A stretch of 64,000 bases of DNA from SAR92 clade bacterium (lineage in GTDB: Bacteria; Pseudomonadota; Gammaproteobacteria; Pseudomonadales; Porticoccaceae): assembly GCA_004211905.1 (NCBI GenBank), contig SHBP01000002.1, forward strand, positions 124,001 through 188,000, written 5' to 3'. This document shows positions 54,401 to 63,727 of the stretch, piece by piece. The notes under the pieces were generated by a model, which saw only the letters and a list, made by a program, of their open reading frames with translations, ran no database searches and was not told where the DNA came from. Every line of letters starts with the position of its first letter. Position 1 is the first letter of the stretch. Position numbers and translations under genes: made by a program.

Positions 54401-54820
54401 ATGCAATCTAATCGTCCCTATCTCTTAAAGGCATTTTTTGACTGGATAGTCGACAACCAGTGTACCCCTTACGTTATCGTTGATGCGAACTATATCGGGG
54501 TTGAAGTACCTCAGGAGTTTGTCAATGATGGGCAGATTGTTTTGAATATAGCGCCACGAGCGGTAACAAACTTCGAAATGAATAGTGAAGCGGTCTATTT
54601 CTCGACCCGCTTTGGTGGAATGCCTGTAGATCTCTACTTACCATTATTTTCTATCACCGGAATTTACGCTCAAGAGAATGGTAAAGGGATGATGTTTGAG
54701 CCCGATGAGACTGAAGAGCCGCCGCCACCGCTAAAAAACAGTAAACCTAATCAACAATCTAATATTGATGACCAAAAGACTTCGGCTAAACCTAAGCCTT
54801 CTCTTAGGGTAGTGAAGTAG
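54401..54820 (+). CDS. sspB: ClpXP adaptor SspB
   Basis: SspB delivers ssrA-tagged proteins to ClpXP. The 139-residue protein has the substrate-binding domain (RPYLLKAFFDWIVDNQCTPYV start, FSTRFGG, LPLFSITGIYA), a flexible Pro/Lys-rich tail, and the ClpX-binding end LRVVK, identical in form to the E. coli XB peptide. It works with the tmRNA system, of which smpB lies at 24701-25177. It starts 15 bp after sspA. Confidence 0.96.
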   Translation: MQSNRPYLLKAFFDWIVDNQCTPYVIVDANYIGVEVPQEFVNDGQIVLNIAPRAVTNFEMNSEAVYFSTRFGGMPVDLYLPLFSITGIYAQENGKGMMFEPDETEEPPPPLKNSKPNQQSNIDDQKTSAKPKPSLRVVK

Positions 54821-54854
54821 ATTATCCGCAGACATATCTGACTGGGAGTTTTAC

Positions 54855-56036
54855 ATGTCAAATCCTATAGCCATTCTATCTGCCATGCGCACCCCTATGG
54901 GTGGGATGATGGGCAGTCTGTCCTCTTTATCGGCTTCTGATCTTGGTGGCGTAGCAATTAGCTCTGCTATAACTAAGAGTGGATTGAATGCCTCTGATAT
55001 TGATGAGGTTATAATGGGTTCTGTCTTGACTGCAGGGCAACGTCAAGCACCGGCTCGACAAGCAGCCCTCGCAGCGGGACTTCCAGTATCTACTTCCTGT
55101 ACTACTGTTAACAAAGTCTGTGGGTCAGCAATGAAATCCGTAATGCTTGGCGGTAATGCGCTAAGGTCCGGGCAGGCGTCAGTTGTTGTGGCTGGGGGGA
55201 TGGAAAGTATGAGTGGAGCTCCTTATTTATTACCTCAAGCCCGCCAGGGATATCGATTTGGGCATGCTCAGATGTTGGACCATATGCAATATGATGGTTT
55301 GCAAGATGCCTACCAAGGTGTTGCTATGGGTAATTATGCAGAGACATGTGCTTCAAAATATCAATTTAGTCGTGAAATGCAGGATGCATTTGCGATTGAA
55401 TCTTTAAGACGAGCGAAGGAAGCAATCGATAAAGCCTATTTTGCTAATGAAGTTGCTCCAGTTACCGTAACCTCGCGTCGTGGAGATGTTATTGTCGACA
55501 TTGACGAGCAACCAGGAAATGCTAAGCCAGAAAAAATACCTCAATTGAGACCCGCATTCCAAAAAGATGGCTCCGTCACTGCGGCAAACGCTAGCTCTAT
55601 CTCAGATGGGGCTGCTGCTTTGACCTTAATGATGGCGGATGAGGCAGAAGCTAGAGGATTGAAACCTATTGCCCTGATTCATGGTTATGATGAGTCGGCA
55701 CAAGAGCCAGAGTGGTTTACCACTGCTCCGGTGACAGCTGTTCAGAATACTTTAAAGCGGGTGGGCTGGAGTATAGACGAAGTGGATCTCTGGGAAATCA
55801 ATGAGGCATTTGCCGTGGTTGCTATGGCTGCGATGCATGAGTTGGGTATCCCACACAGTAAGTTAAATGTTCATGGAGGAGCCTGTGCACTGGGTCACCC
55901 TATTGGCGCCAGCGGAGCTCGTATATTGGTGACTTTAATACATGCTATGCAAAGAAGAGGTGACAAAAAAGGCATGGCGAGTCTGTGTATCGGTGGTGGA
56001 GAGGCTACCGCGATGGCGATTGAGCTTGTAGGATAA
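54855..56036 (+). CDS. Acetyl-CoA C-acetyltransferase (thiolase)
   Basis: The 393-residue protein has nucleophile Cys89 in NKVCGSAMK, GGMESMS, the VHGGACALGHPIGASGAR motif with catalytic His, and Cys378 in CIGGGEATAM. These features fit biosynthetic-type thiolases (AtoB/PhaA) closer than the copy at 4541-5722. It lies 34 bp after sspB on the same strand; a functional tie to sspAB is not expected. Reaction: two acetyl-CoA to acetoacetyl-CoA, reversible. Confidence 0.93.
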   Translation: MSNPIAILSAMRTPMGGMMGSLSSLSASDLGGVAISSAITKSGLNASDIDEVIMGSVLTAGQRQAPARQAALAAGLPVSTSCTTVNKVCGSAMKSVMLGGNALRSGQASVVVAGGMESMSGAPYLLPQARQGYRFGHAQMLDHMQYDGLQDAYQGVAMGNYAETCASKYQFSREMQDAFAIESLRRAKEAIDKAYFANEVAPVTVTSRRGDVIVDIDEQPGNAKPEKIPQLRPAFQKDGSVTAANASSISDGAAALTLMMADEAEARGLKPIALIHGYDESAQEPEWFTTAPVTAVQNTLKRVGWSIDEVDLWEINEAFAVVAMAAMHELGIPHSKLNVHGGACALGHPIGASGARILVTLIHAMQRRGDKKGMASLCIGGGEATAMAIELVG

Positions 56037-56039
56037 TAA

Positions 56040-56612
56040 TTAAGACTTGGTCACGTACTCTAAGCATTTAACAACTTTTCGTACGCCGCTCGTGTTGCGG
56101 GCTACATCTGCCGCAAGATCTCCCGTGGCTTGTGTGACCGTACCAAGCAAATAGACAACGCTATCCTCCGTAATCAGTATTAAATCTGAGTAATCAACGT
56201 CTTTATTAAATGCCAACTTTGTTTTGATTTTTCCGCTGATGATGGTGTCATTTGTACGCGACACAATAGAAGTCTTACCTCGAATTTGAAGTTCATTGTA
56301 GACTTGACGAACCCCGCGATACTCCCGCGCGACATCTCCTGCGAGTGATTTCATTTCAGCGCTAGAAACTTCCCCTGTTAATAATACTAACGCATTAAAT
56401 ACTGAGACATTAATATGTGATTTTTTTAGCTGAGGATCGGCCTTTTTAATATTGACCCCTATAAAAGTTCTCATTTTAGGATCATCAATGTCCGCTCCTA
56501 GAGTTCTCCCAGATCCGTCAGGTTGTATTGGTTCTTTAGTGACCTCGTTTACTATTGAGGTACAACCACCCAGTACAAGAATCAAACCAAAGGTTAAAGC
56601 AAAATTGCGCAT
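56040..56612 (-). CDS. dolP: BON-domain outer-membrane lipoprotein DolP (YraP)
   Basis: The 190-residue protein (E. coli 191) has a lipoprotein signal with lipobox LGGC (Cys17) and two BON domains (about 45-110 and 115-190, each ending in a glycine-valine strand such as GVRQVYNEL and GVRKVVKCL). DolP binds anionic lipid and helps outer-membrane integrity. Order lpoA-yraN-diaA-dolP is the same as in E. coli. diaA overlaps nothing but ends next to its start, so the genes are surely co-transcribed. It converges with the thiolase gene, 3 bp apart. Confidence 0.92.
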   Translation of the reverse strand: MRNFALTFGLILVLGGCTSIVNEVTKEPIQPDGSGRTLGADIDDPKMRTFIGVNIKKADPQLKKSHINVSVFNALVLLTGEVSSAEMKSLAGDVAREYRGVRQVYNELQIRGKTSIVSRTNDTIISGKIKTKLAFNKDVDYSDLILITEDSVVYLLGTVTQATGDLAADVARNTSGVRKVVKCLEYVTKS

Positions 56613-57194
56613 TTACATCCCTCCAAGGATTTTGTCGTCTATTAAGGCAGACACACATTGTATTATTTCTATTTGAGCTAATACTGCTAGCTGGCCTGAA
56701 AACTCAGCTGTACTAATTTGAACGTCATTGTAACCGATAGTTCCAACTAATTTGTCGTCATTTTGACCAGACAGTAGCACTATAGTCATACCTCTTTCGA
56801 TGGCAGCTTCAACAGCTGTGATGAGCTGTGGAGCATTGTCACCAGCACTTGTGACTACCAATAGATCGGTACTTTGTGCGTGGATACTCAGTAGGGTAGA
56901 CAACTGGCTCATGTTGGGACTTGCAGCACTGAGCTGGTTAATATTTAAGGCAGGAAAACCAGGCCTTTCAATCTCAAATCCTGATGTTAAATAGTTGGTT
57001 AAAAGTTCGGCAGCTAAGACTCCAGACTTATCCCCGCAGCTAAAAATAGTCCCTCCGGCTAACAGTGTGGAGCTAATACTTTCTGCAGCACGAGCAATAG
57101 ATCCGGAAAAGAGATCTCCAACAACCATAGTGGTTTCGATCATTTTTTGAAACTGACTAAATATTTTTTGTTCCATAATTTCCAAAACATCCAC
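56613..57194 (-). CDS. diaA: SIS-domain protein DiaA
   Basis: DiaA is a tetrameric DnaA-binding initiator-associated factor related to GmhA. The 193-residue protein has a SIS domain with FSCGDKSGVLAAELLTNYL and VVTSAGDNAPQLITAVEAAIERG. The usual GNGGSAA loop of GmhA/DiaA reads CGDKSGV, so the sugar-phosphate site looks altered. Assignment rests on length, fold pattern and position between yraN and dolP. ATG 57194 follows AGG; ATG 57176 is possible. Confidence 0.85.
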   Translation of the reverse strand: MDVLEIMEQKIFSQFQKMIETTMVVGDLFSGSIARAAESISSTLLAGGTIFSCGDKSGVLAAELLTNYLTSGFEIERPGFPALNINQLSAASPNMSQLSTLLSIHAQSTDLLVVTSAGDNAPQLITAVEAAIERGMTIVLLSGQNDDKLVGTIGYNDVQISTAEFSGQLAVLAQIEIIQCVSALIDDKILGGM

Positions 57195-57236
57195 GCCTAA
57201 CGTATTTTTCTCCAGAGATGAACTCTTGCCAGTTAG

Positions 57237-57635
57237 TCATTCAATGAAGATATTTTTAATCCAGTTTACACTAAACTGAGAGCTGCTTCTTGAATCCCCC
57301 GTCAATGCGATCACATCAAATCTGGCCTGCGTATCGTTGCTCATTTTGTGGCTCTGCATATAGATTGTGGCAGCGGCTTTTATCTTTTTTCGCTTTAGCT
57401 GAGTAATAGACTCTTCTGCACTACCAAATCGGTTTGACTGTCGAAACCGCACCTCCACAAACACTAACTGTTCTTTGTCCTGCATTATTATATCGATCTC
57501 ACCGCGGCGAGTGGTGAAGTTACGATTTACAGGGATAAGGCCATTTGCCAATAGATAATCATGGGCAAATTGTTCTGCCGCTGCGCCTATTTTTAAAGAT
57601 GTTTCTTTCCTAGAATGTCTGTCATTGAAATCCAT
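57237..57635 (-). CDS. yraN: YraN family (UPF0102) endonuclease-fold protein
   Basis: The 132-residue protein has the UPF0102 pattern: GAAAEQFAHDYLLANG, NFTTRRGEIDIIMQD and LVFVEVRFRQSNRFGSAEESIT. This is the PD-(D/E)XK nuclease fold with the catalytic Asp and EVR in place of ExK. The role is unknown; it is nearly always coded between lpoA and diaA. Confidence 0.93.
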   Translation of the reverse strand: MDFNDRHSRKETSLKIGAAAEQFAHDYLLANGLIPVNRNFTTRRGEIDIIMQDKEQLVFVEVRFRQSNRFGSAEESITQLKRKKIKAAATIYMQSHKMSNDTQARFDVIALTGDSRSSSQFSVNWIKNIFIE

Positions 57636-57669
57636 TTCTCTGACCTCTATATCATTTTAAATTGTTAGA

Positions 57670-59508
57670 CTATGGTTGAACGTTTCTTACCTTGCCTTGT
57701 TGAAACTCTCCCCACTGAACTTGGCGCCTAATAATTCCGCCTGAAAGACTGAGTATTCCAGTCGAACCAAACAGAGGGACCTGTGAATTTTTTTGAAGGC
57801 TACTTAAATTACGATGAATTAAAAAAGAGTCATGCCCCCTCGCATAAAGCTGTCTATATGCGGTGTGCATCGTTTGGTCAGAGTTTAGTTCAGAGGTTAA
57901 TTGCCCCGGGAGAGACCATGGCATAGCTGTAAACTGGATCCCACCAAGATCTCGATCTAAGCCTGATTGAGAAACCCCGTTATATATTTCTGAGCTTGAA
58001 TACACAGGCAAGTCAGCGGCCCACAAGAAGTCTAATGCAGGTTTTATCTGTCTCACTCTCTCTGGGTAGCCCAGCACCACAACAAAATCAATGTCTTGCC
58101 GTCGTCTAGGGGTATAGATAACACGGCTATTAACAAAACGCCTTAATTGGATACCACGACTTTCACTTAAATCAATTTGCAGAGGTTTTTTAAGGAATTT
58201 AGTGAAATCTTTAACTGAATCGGGGTATGCAACTTGATCAACGAGAACACCATTTTTATCTAGCCAATGGGAGCTAAAGGCTGCCATAGCTTGCTGTCCC
58301 CAGTTATTCTCAGGAGCGATAAAAAGAGCTCTGCGGTAGCCTTTTCTCCATGCCTCATTAGCGATTTGTCTTATTTCATCCTGTTGCGAATTACCAAACT
58401 GAAACAGATTTGGATTCTGTACGATATCGCCATTGTCTATTCGGTTTAAACTTATTGTTGGTACTTCTAGTAAGGACATCTTGTTTAGTGCTTCAGTTTC
58501 AGATTGGCGAATTCCGCCGATAATTATATCAGCGCCTTCTGCCACTGCGTTTCCATAGGCTTGCTCAATAGTATGTATGGATGTGTCATGAATTCTTACA
58601 TTTGGCGGTTTTGTTTTGTCTTGTTGGTATAGCTCGTAATATGCTTCCATAAAGCCATCTAAAAAGGTTTGGCTAGGTCCTTTGTAGTCTCCCTGCAACG
58701 GAAGCAAAATAGCTACTTGGGAAGAGTAAACTGCATTACTTTGCCTCTGCTTGAACCAATCGGGAGGAATAATGGCAGCGGGGTGATTCTCATTATTATT
58801 TTTCCAGCTAATAAATTCTAAAAACTGAGTTTCTAGATTATTTTGATATTGTCTGCTATTGGCAGCAAGCTCACACCATCCAGCAATGATTGGGTCGGAG
58901 TCCAATGAGTACTGATTCAAAGTGTTAAAGGGTTGTCTGGCGAGCTGACGCCAAATTTTATTGTGGACATTTGATATATCAGATTTGTTCTCTAACAGGG
59001 TTGCTAATGCTATTGAGTTACGGAGACTAGCAATTGAATCCCCTAGTTCAGTGTAAACATCTGCTTTAATACTCAATAGGCGACGTTGATACTGGCGGCC
59101 TAAATAAGGTTGGAGTTCCAAGAATCGTGGGTCTTCAATGTTTGACAAGGCTGCGGCTGGATTATCATCTTGGAGATGTAACTCAACACCTAAAAAGGTA
59201 TATTCAATAAATAGTTGATCGGTGAGCAGGACACTATTAACCAGAGCCAGTGTTTCTTTACTTCGCTGCAAGCTACCACTTTTGGCAAATAATATAGCCA
59301 CATCGAGCATTTCTTTGCCTTGTTGATTTAGTAATTGCGCCTGCGCAAATAATAGTTCTGTTTGCTCTAATGCAGTAAGATCCTCTGTGTTAGAAATATA
59401 GGTGACAGGAACTCTGCCACTATCTGTGGTCGCAGTTGGCGCACAACCGCCAATAAAGGCTAAGATGCACCCTATACCAAGAATCTTTAAAAGAAATTGT
59501 TTGCCCAT
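57670..59508 (-). CDS. lpoA: Penicillin-binding protein activator LpoA
   Basis: LpoA is an outer-membrane lipoprotein that reaches through the periplasm to activate PBP1a. The 612-residue protein has lipobox IGGC (Cys22), a TPR-like helical N-terminal half and a C-terminal periplasmic-binding-protein fold (from about 265: VAILLPLQGDYKG, then TEALNKMSLLEVPTISLNRI). Its ATG (59508-59506) shares the sequence CATG with the divergent rsmI start, so the promoters must lie inside each other's coding regions. No strong SD is visible. Confidence 0.92.
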   Translation of the reverse strand: MGKQFLLKILGIGCILAFIGGCAPTATTDSGRVPVTYISNTEDLTALEQTELLFAQAQLLNQQGKEMLDVAILFAKSGSLQRSKETLALVNSVLLTDQLFIEYTFLGVELHLQDDNPAAALSNIEDPRFLELQPYLGRQYQRRLLSIKADVYTELGDSIASLRNSIALATLLENKSDISNVHNKIWRQLARQPFNTLNQYSLDSDPIIAGWCELAANSRQYQNNLETQFLEFISWKNNNENHPAAIIPPDWFKQRQSNAVYSSQVAILLPLQGDYKGPSQTFLDGFMEAYYELYQQDKTKPPNVRIHDTSIHTIEQAYGNAVAEGADIIIGGIRQSETEALNKMSLLEVPTISLNRIDNGDIVQNPNLFQFGNSQQDEIRQIANEAWRKGYRRALFIAPENNWGQQAMAAFSSHWLDKNGVLVDQVAYPDSVKDFTKFLKKPLQIDLSESRGIQLRRFVNSRVIYTPRRRQDIDFVVVLGYPERVRQIKPALDFLWAADLPVYSSSEIYNGVSQSGLDRDLGGIQFTAMPWSLPGQLTSELNSDQTMHTAYRQLYARGHDSFLIHRNLSSLQKNSQVPLFGSTGILSLSGGIIRRQVQWGEFQQGKVRNVQP

Positions 59509-60355
59509 GAATTCAAATCAATCCGGTACGTTATATATAGTTGCCACGCCCATCGGCAATTTAACCGACATGGTACCTCGCGCAGTCTCCACTCTCCAGT
59601 CTGTTAGTGTAATTGCCTGCGAAGATACTCGCCACAGTAAAAAACTACTAGAGTACTTTAATATAGATACTCCCTGCATTGCTTATCATGATCACTCTGA
59701 TCAAAAAAGCACTGAAAAAATTCTCAATCGACTTGAAGTTGGCGAAAGTGTGGCACTGATTTCTGATGCCGGTACTCCTCTGATTTCAGATCCAGGGTAT
59801 CGCTTAGTTGCTCGCGCGCGCAATGAGGGTGTGGAGGTGATTCCTATTCCCGGTGCCTGCGCTGCTATTTCTGCGCTAAGTGTTTCGGGATTACCCACCG
59901 ACAAATTTCGTTTCATTGGTTTTCTTCCTGCGAAATCAACTCAGCGTCAGAAAGTACTTCAAACCCTTAAGTGTGTAACAGATACCCTTGTTTGTTATGA
60001 GGCTCCCCATCGTATTCTGGCAACCTTGCAAGATTTATCCGATGTATTTGGTTGTGATCGGACTGGGTTTGTGGCCAGAGAAATTAGTAAGACCTTTGAG
60101 ACTTACCTTCATGGCACCCTCGGTGAATTACTGGAACAGATCAAAGCTGATAGTAATCAACAACGAGGAGAAATCGTTGTTGTCATTGGAGGTAATGTTA
60201 CCGCAGGCGAGGGTCTCCCGAATGATGCTGAAAAGATTATAAAAATATTGATGAAAGATTCACCCATCACTAAAGCAGCATCCCTCACCGCTAAAATTAC
60301 CGGTGGCGACAAAAAACAGCTTTATCAACTGGCTCTAACACTGCAAAACAAATAA
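59507..60355 (+). CDS. rsmI: 16S rRNA 2'-O-ribose C1402 methyltransferase
   Basis: RsmI methylates C1402 in the decoding centre. The protein (282 residues from ATG 59507; E. coli 286) has LYIVATPIGNLTDM, EDTRHSKKLLEYF, LISDAGTPLISDPGYRLV and PIPGACAAISALSVSGLP, all family landmarks. The frame is open to 59402 but that part lies inside lpoA's signal region and lacks family sequence. It is divergent from lpoA, as in E. coli, but with no intergenic bases. Confidence 0.96.
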   Translation: MNSNQSGTLYIVATPIGNLTDMVPRAVSTLQSVSVIACEDTRHSKKLLEYFNIDTPCIAYHDHSDQKSTEKILNRLEVGESVALISDAGTPLISDPGYRLVARARNEGVEVIPIPGACAAISALSVSGLPTDKFRFIGFLPAKSTQRQKVLQTLKCVTDTLVCYEAPHRILATLQDLSDVFGCDRTGFVAREISKTFETYLHGTLGELLEQIKADSNQQRGEIVVVIGGNVTAGEGLPNDAEKIIKILMKDSPITKAASLTAKITGGDKKQLYQLALTLQNK

Positions 60356-60383
60356 TCCCCAACCTATTACTGATGAACTATTT

Positions 60384-60863
60384 ATGACTATAAAGAGTGC
60401 TTTTCCTCATACCTCCCAACCCATACGCATTACCCAAGACATGTGTGATCAAAATGGTCACATGAATGTTTTGTATTATTCAAAAATATTTGGAGAGTCT
60501 ATTGAAGACTACTATATCGCTGAACTAGGTTTCTCAAAAGAATACTTTGATTCTGGATTTTCATCATTCACCCTTGAAGACAACATTAAATATATTAATG
60601 AATGCCTGTTAGATGAAGTTGTTGTAACCCGATATAGATTGCATAGAGTTAACAGAAAACTAATCCATCTTACCGCCGTTATGCTCAATGAAAAAGACCA
60701 ACTATGCGCCATTTACGAAACCGTACTGGGTCATATTGATATGACCACAAGAAAAACCGCCGAAATGACAGGTGCTTTTTTTGACAACTTGCATCGTATT
60801 ATGCGCCAGCACACAAAAGTGAATATTGAGATTCCGTTGAGACTTCAGATTAAAGAATTATGA
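60384..60863 (+). CDS. Hotdog-fold thioesterase family protein
   Basis: The 159-residue protein has the 4HBT/YbgC-like motif DQNGHMNVLYYSKIF (active-site Asp and substrate-binding HMN), then a beta strand FTLEDNIKYINECLL typical of hotdog folds. Such enzymes hydrolyse acyl-CoA, often carnitine or choline-related acyl-CoA, but the substrate is not readable. ATG 60384 is 28 bp after rsmI. The AGCS gene follows by 91 bp. Confidence 0.8.
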   Translation: MTIKSAFPHTSQPIRITQDMCDQNGHMNVLYYSKIFGESIEDYYIAELGFSKEYFDSGFSSFTLEDNIKYINECLLDEVVVTRYRLHRVNRKLIHLTAVMLNEKDQLCAIYETVLGHIDMTTRKTAEMTGAFFDNLHRIMRQHTKVNIEIPLRLQIKEL

Positions 60864-60954
60864 CTGGAGTACAATAATAGCACTTAACATTTTGCTCATT
60901 CTTGACTGAGCTGTAACATGCGCAACAGAATCTAATAAAAAGCGGAGAAATATC

Positions 60955-62394
60955 TTGGAAGCATTTGTAAATTATCTTAACAGCATTATATGGAGTTCGG
61001 CTCTTATCTATCTCTGTCTTGGAACTGGCCTCTATTTTTCTATTCGTACTCGCTTTCTTCAGATTCGTCATTTTCGCCATATGATAAAACTGATGTTCCA
61101 AGGGAAAAGCTCCGATGCTGGCGTCTCTTCCTTCCAGGCTCTAGCAATTTCGTTATCCGGTCGTGTTGGTACAGGTAATATTGCAGGTGTCGCAACGGCG
61201 ATTGCCATGGGTGGTCCAGGTGCAGTTTTCTGGATGTGGTTGGTGGCATTTCTCGGTGCATCCACAGCCTATGTAGAGGCAACACTGGCGCAAATATACA
61301 AAGAAAAAGATGAAAAAGGCATGTACCGCGGCGGGCCAGCATATTTCATCGAGAAAGCCATGGGTCAAAAGTGGTATGCCTGGTTATTTGCCGCCTGTAC
61401 TATTATTGCGGTTGGTTTCTGTCTGCCGGGCATTCAAGCCAACAGTATTGTCGCAGCCGTTGAAAATGCTTGGGGTGTACCCCCTATTGTTGGGGCGTCT
61501 GTAATCGCTATCGGCGTGGCTTTGATTGTGTTTGGGGGTGTTCGCCGCATCGCCAGCTTCACCCAGGTCGTCGTTCCTGTCATGGCACTTGGTTATATTT
61601 TGATTGCCTTGGTAGTAATGGCGGCTAATTATGAGAACATCCCCGCGATGTTCAGCTTGATCATCAATAGTGCTTTTGGCCTAGAAGCAGGTTATGGCGC
61701 GATTATAGGCATGGCAATCCAGTGGGGAGTCAAGCGAGGCATTTACTCCAATGAAGCGGGTCAGGGCACAGCTCCTCACGCTGCAGCCGCGGCAGAAGTT
61801 TCACATCCAGCTAAACAGGGGTTGGTGCAGGCTTTCTCGGTTTATATTGATACGTTGTTTGTCTGCACAGCCACAGCATTTATGATCCTGCTCACTGGTC
61901 TCTATAATGTACAGGGACCCGACGGAGTTATGTTGTATACAGGGTTGGCCGGCGTAGAAGCGGGACCTATCTATGTTCAAAGCGCTTTTGAAACCATACT
62001 GCCAGGTTTGGGTGCTAGTCTATTGGCAGTTTCTCTGTTCTTCTTCGCATTCACAACTATCTTGGCTTACTACTACATTGCGGAAACAAATGTCACTTAT
62101 ATCAATCGTGCGGTGCACCGCCCTTGGTTAATGGTATTTTTAAAATGGTTGGTGCTGACATCTGTCATGTATGGCGGCATCAAGTCCGCTGACCTAGCGT
62201 GGGCACTTGGTGATGTTGGTGTGGGTGCTATGGCATGGTTGAATATTGTAGCGATCTTGATTTTGCAACGGCCGGCATTATCAGCACTTAAAGACTACGA
62301 GACACAGCTTAAAGACGGAGTTGATCCTACGTTTGATGCAGAAGCCGCAGGCATCGACAACGCTGAATTTTGGGTTAAACGCCACGATGTGTAG
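60955..62394 (+). CDS. AGCS-family Na+:alanine/glycine symporter (second copy)
   Basis: The 479-residue protein has SGRVGTGNIAGVATAIAMGG (landmarks GTGNIAGVATAI and MGGPGAVFWMW) and IYSNEAGQGTAPHAAAAA, the family's two best signatures, with about eleven hydrophobic segments. The start is TTG 60955, supported by GGAG seven bases upstream. A TTGACT box at 60903-60908 could be its -35. It differs widely from the copy at 28338-29720, so the two are likely not recent duplicates and may carry different amino acids. Confidence 0.93.
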   Translation: MEAFVNYLNSIIWSSALIYLCLGTGLYFSIRTRFLQIRHFRHMIKLMFQGKSSDAGVSSFQALAISLSGRVGTGNIAGVATAIAMGGPGAVFWMWLVAFLGASTAYVEATLAQIYKEKDEKGMYRGGPAYFIEKAMGQKWYAWLFAACTIIAVGFCLPGIQANSIVAAVENAWGVPPIVGASVIAIGVALIVFGGVRRIASFTQVVVPVMALGYILIALVVMAANYENIPAMFSLIINSAFGLEAGYGAIIGMAIQWGVKRGIYSNEAGQGTAPHAAAAAEVSHPAKQGLVQAFSVYIDTLFVCTATAFMILLTGLYNVQGPDGVMLYTGLAGVEAGPIYVQSAFETILPGLGASLLAVSLFFFAFTTILAYYYIAETNVTYINRAVHRPWLMVFLKWLVLTSVMYGGIKSADLAWALGDVGVGAMAWLNIVAILILQRPALSALKDYETQLKDGVDPTFDAEAAGIDNAEFWVKRHDV

Positions 62395-62631
62395 TTTAGA
62401 TCCAATTTTCAAATAAGTATCAAGTATCCAGTAGTGCTTTTTGTTAAGGTGTACGCTAGCGATTTTGATAGTTTTGCCTTAATCCTTATTATTCCTCAGC
62501 ATATTGTGAGGACGTCTTACAATCGTCTACGCGGTCAGAACTTGTAACCATCTAGGAAAGATCGCCACCTAATTTTTCCCTAGCTAGACATTTTTGCATA
62601 GCTGGTCTAGGATTCAAGTAGGGGTGATTGT

Positions 62632-63672
62632 ATGAAATGGATTCCACTTTTTTTAATTGTAGTTGCTATACCTAGTTTTTCTGATACGACTCGAACCGAC
62701 AACATCAAAAACTTTAATGCAGCTCAAAAATGCTATAATAACGCTAGTCTTTACGGTCAAAAAAGAATTACCTGCGCCCAAGATGCACTAAATGCTGGAT
62801 TATTGATCTTCGAAGATTCAAACCCAAATATTATTTTTCTTACACATAACTTAGCGATGTCCCATCCTCGATTATCTGGAGAACGTTATGAGTTTTTGCA
62901 GCGAGCTCTTAAATTGTCTGAAGAATTGCACGGAGATGAATCAATTGAGCTAATTGATTTGCTGATGGATTTAGCAAATGAAGAACATGAAAATAGATAT
63001 ATTAATAAGAATTATAAAAGAGCATCAGATATTTATGGTCATGAGGTAGGGAGAGAATCCTTGGGTTATGCTGAATTTTGCCTTCAAATTTCAGAAGAGG
63101 CGGTGTCATATTTAAATACTAAAGGAAGACTTCGCACGTCTAGTAGATATGCTGAGCTGGCAAGTGAAATTTTTTTAGAGCAATTAGGACGTTCATCTGA
63201 TGGCTATGGAAAGGCCAATTTAAGGTTGGCGAAAAACCAATTGGCTATTAGAAAGCACAGAAAAGCAATTCCTTACCTGAAAAATGCTCTTGATAGTCCT
63301 ATTGTTTCTAAATATGCTCGAGGATTCTTGGTAACAGTATATGATCGGCTCAATGAGCCGGCGTTGGCCGCGTCTTACAGTGTCTCAATTGATTCACGAA
63401 CTAGCGGAAATAAAAATACACCTTACGAAGTGATCTTTAAAAATATTCCTGGCCATATTGGTAGGAATGGGTGGGCCGAGGTGGTATACACTATTACCAA
63501 ATTAGGTTTGACGGATGATGTAAAAGTCGTTGATGGGTCTGGTAGGTTAGCAAAAAAAGCGTTACAAAAGGCTGTATCAGAATGGCGTTTTACGCCAGCT
63601 TATATCGACGGTAAGGCAGTGGATACGACGGGTGTAATTGCGGAATATCGCTGGAAGGTTCATCAGCGTTAA
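62632..63672 (+). CDS. Exported TPR-like protein with TonB C-terminal-type domain
   Basis: The 346-residue protein starts with a signal peptide (hydrophobic to about residue 17). Helical TPR/SEL-like repeats fill about 25-245, with cores such as YAEFCLQISEEAVSYL and ANLRLAKNQLAIRKHRKAIPYL. The last 80 residues (GWAEVVYTITKLGLTDDVKVV then SEWRFTPAYIDGKAVDTTGV) match the TonB C-terminal domain. It lacks the Pro-rich spacer and N-terminal anchor of TonB itself. Stand-alone tonB-C proteins of this kind occur in marine gammaproteobacteria; their role is unknown. The 237 bp before it carry no clear signal. Confidence 0.75.
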   Translation: MKWIPLFLIVVAIPSFSDTTRTDNIKNFNAAQKCYNNASLYGQKRITCAQDALNAGLLIFEDSNPNIIFLTHNLAMSHPRLSGERYEFLQRALKLSEELHGDESIELIDLLMDLANEEHENRYINKNYKRASDIYGHEVGRESLGYAEFCLQISEEAVSYLNTKGRLRTSSRYAELASEIFLEQLGRSSDGYGKANLRLAKNQLAIRKHRKAIPYLKNALDSPIVSKYARGFLVTVYDRLNEPALAASYSVSIDSRTSGNKNTPYEVIFKNIPGHIGRNGWAEVVYTITKLGLTDDVKVVDGSGRLAKKALQKAVSEWRFTPAYIDGKAVDTTGVIAEYRWKVHQR

Positions 63673-63727
63673 AAGGTTAGACAATAATTGTACCGCCATA
63701 AATAGGCCTTCTGGCTAAGGATGGCTA

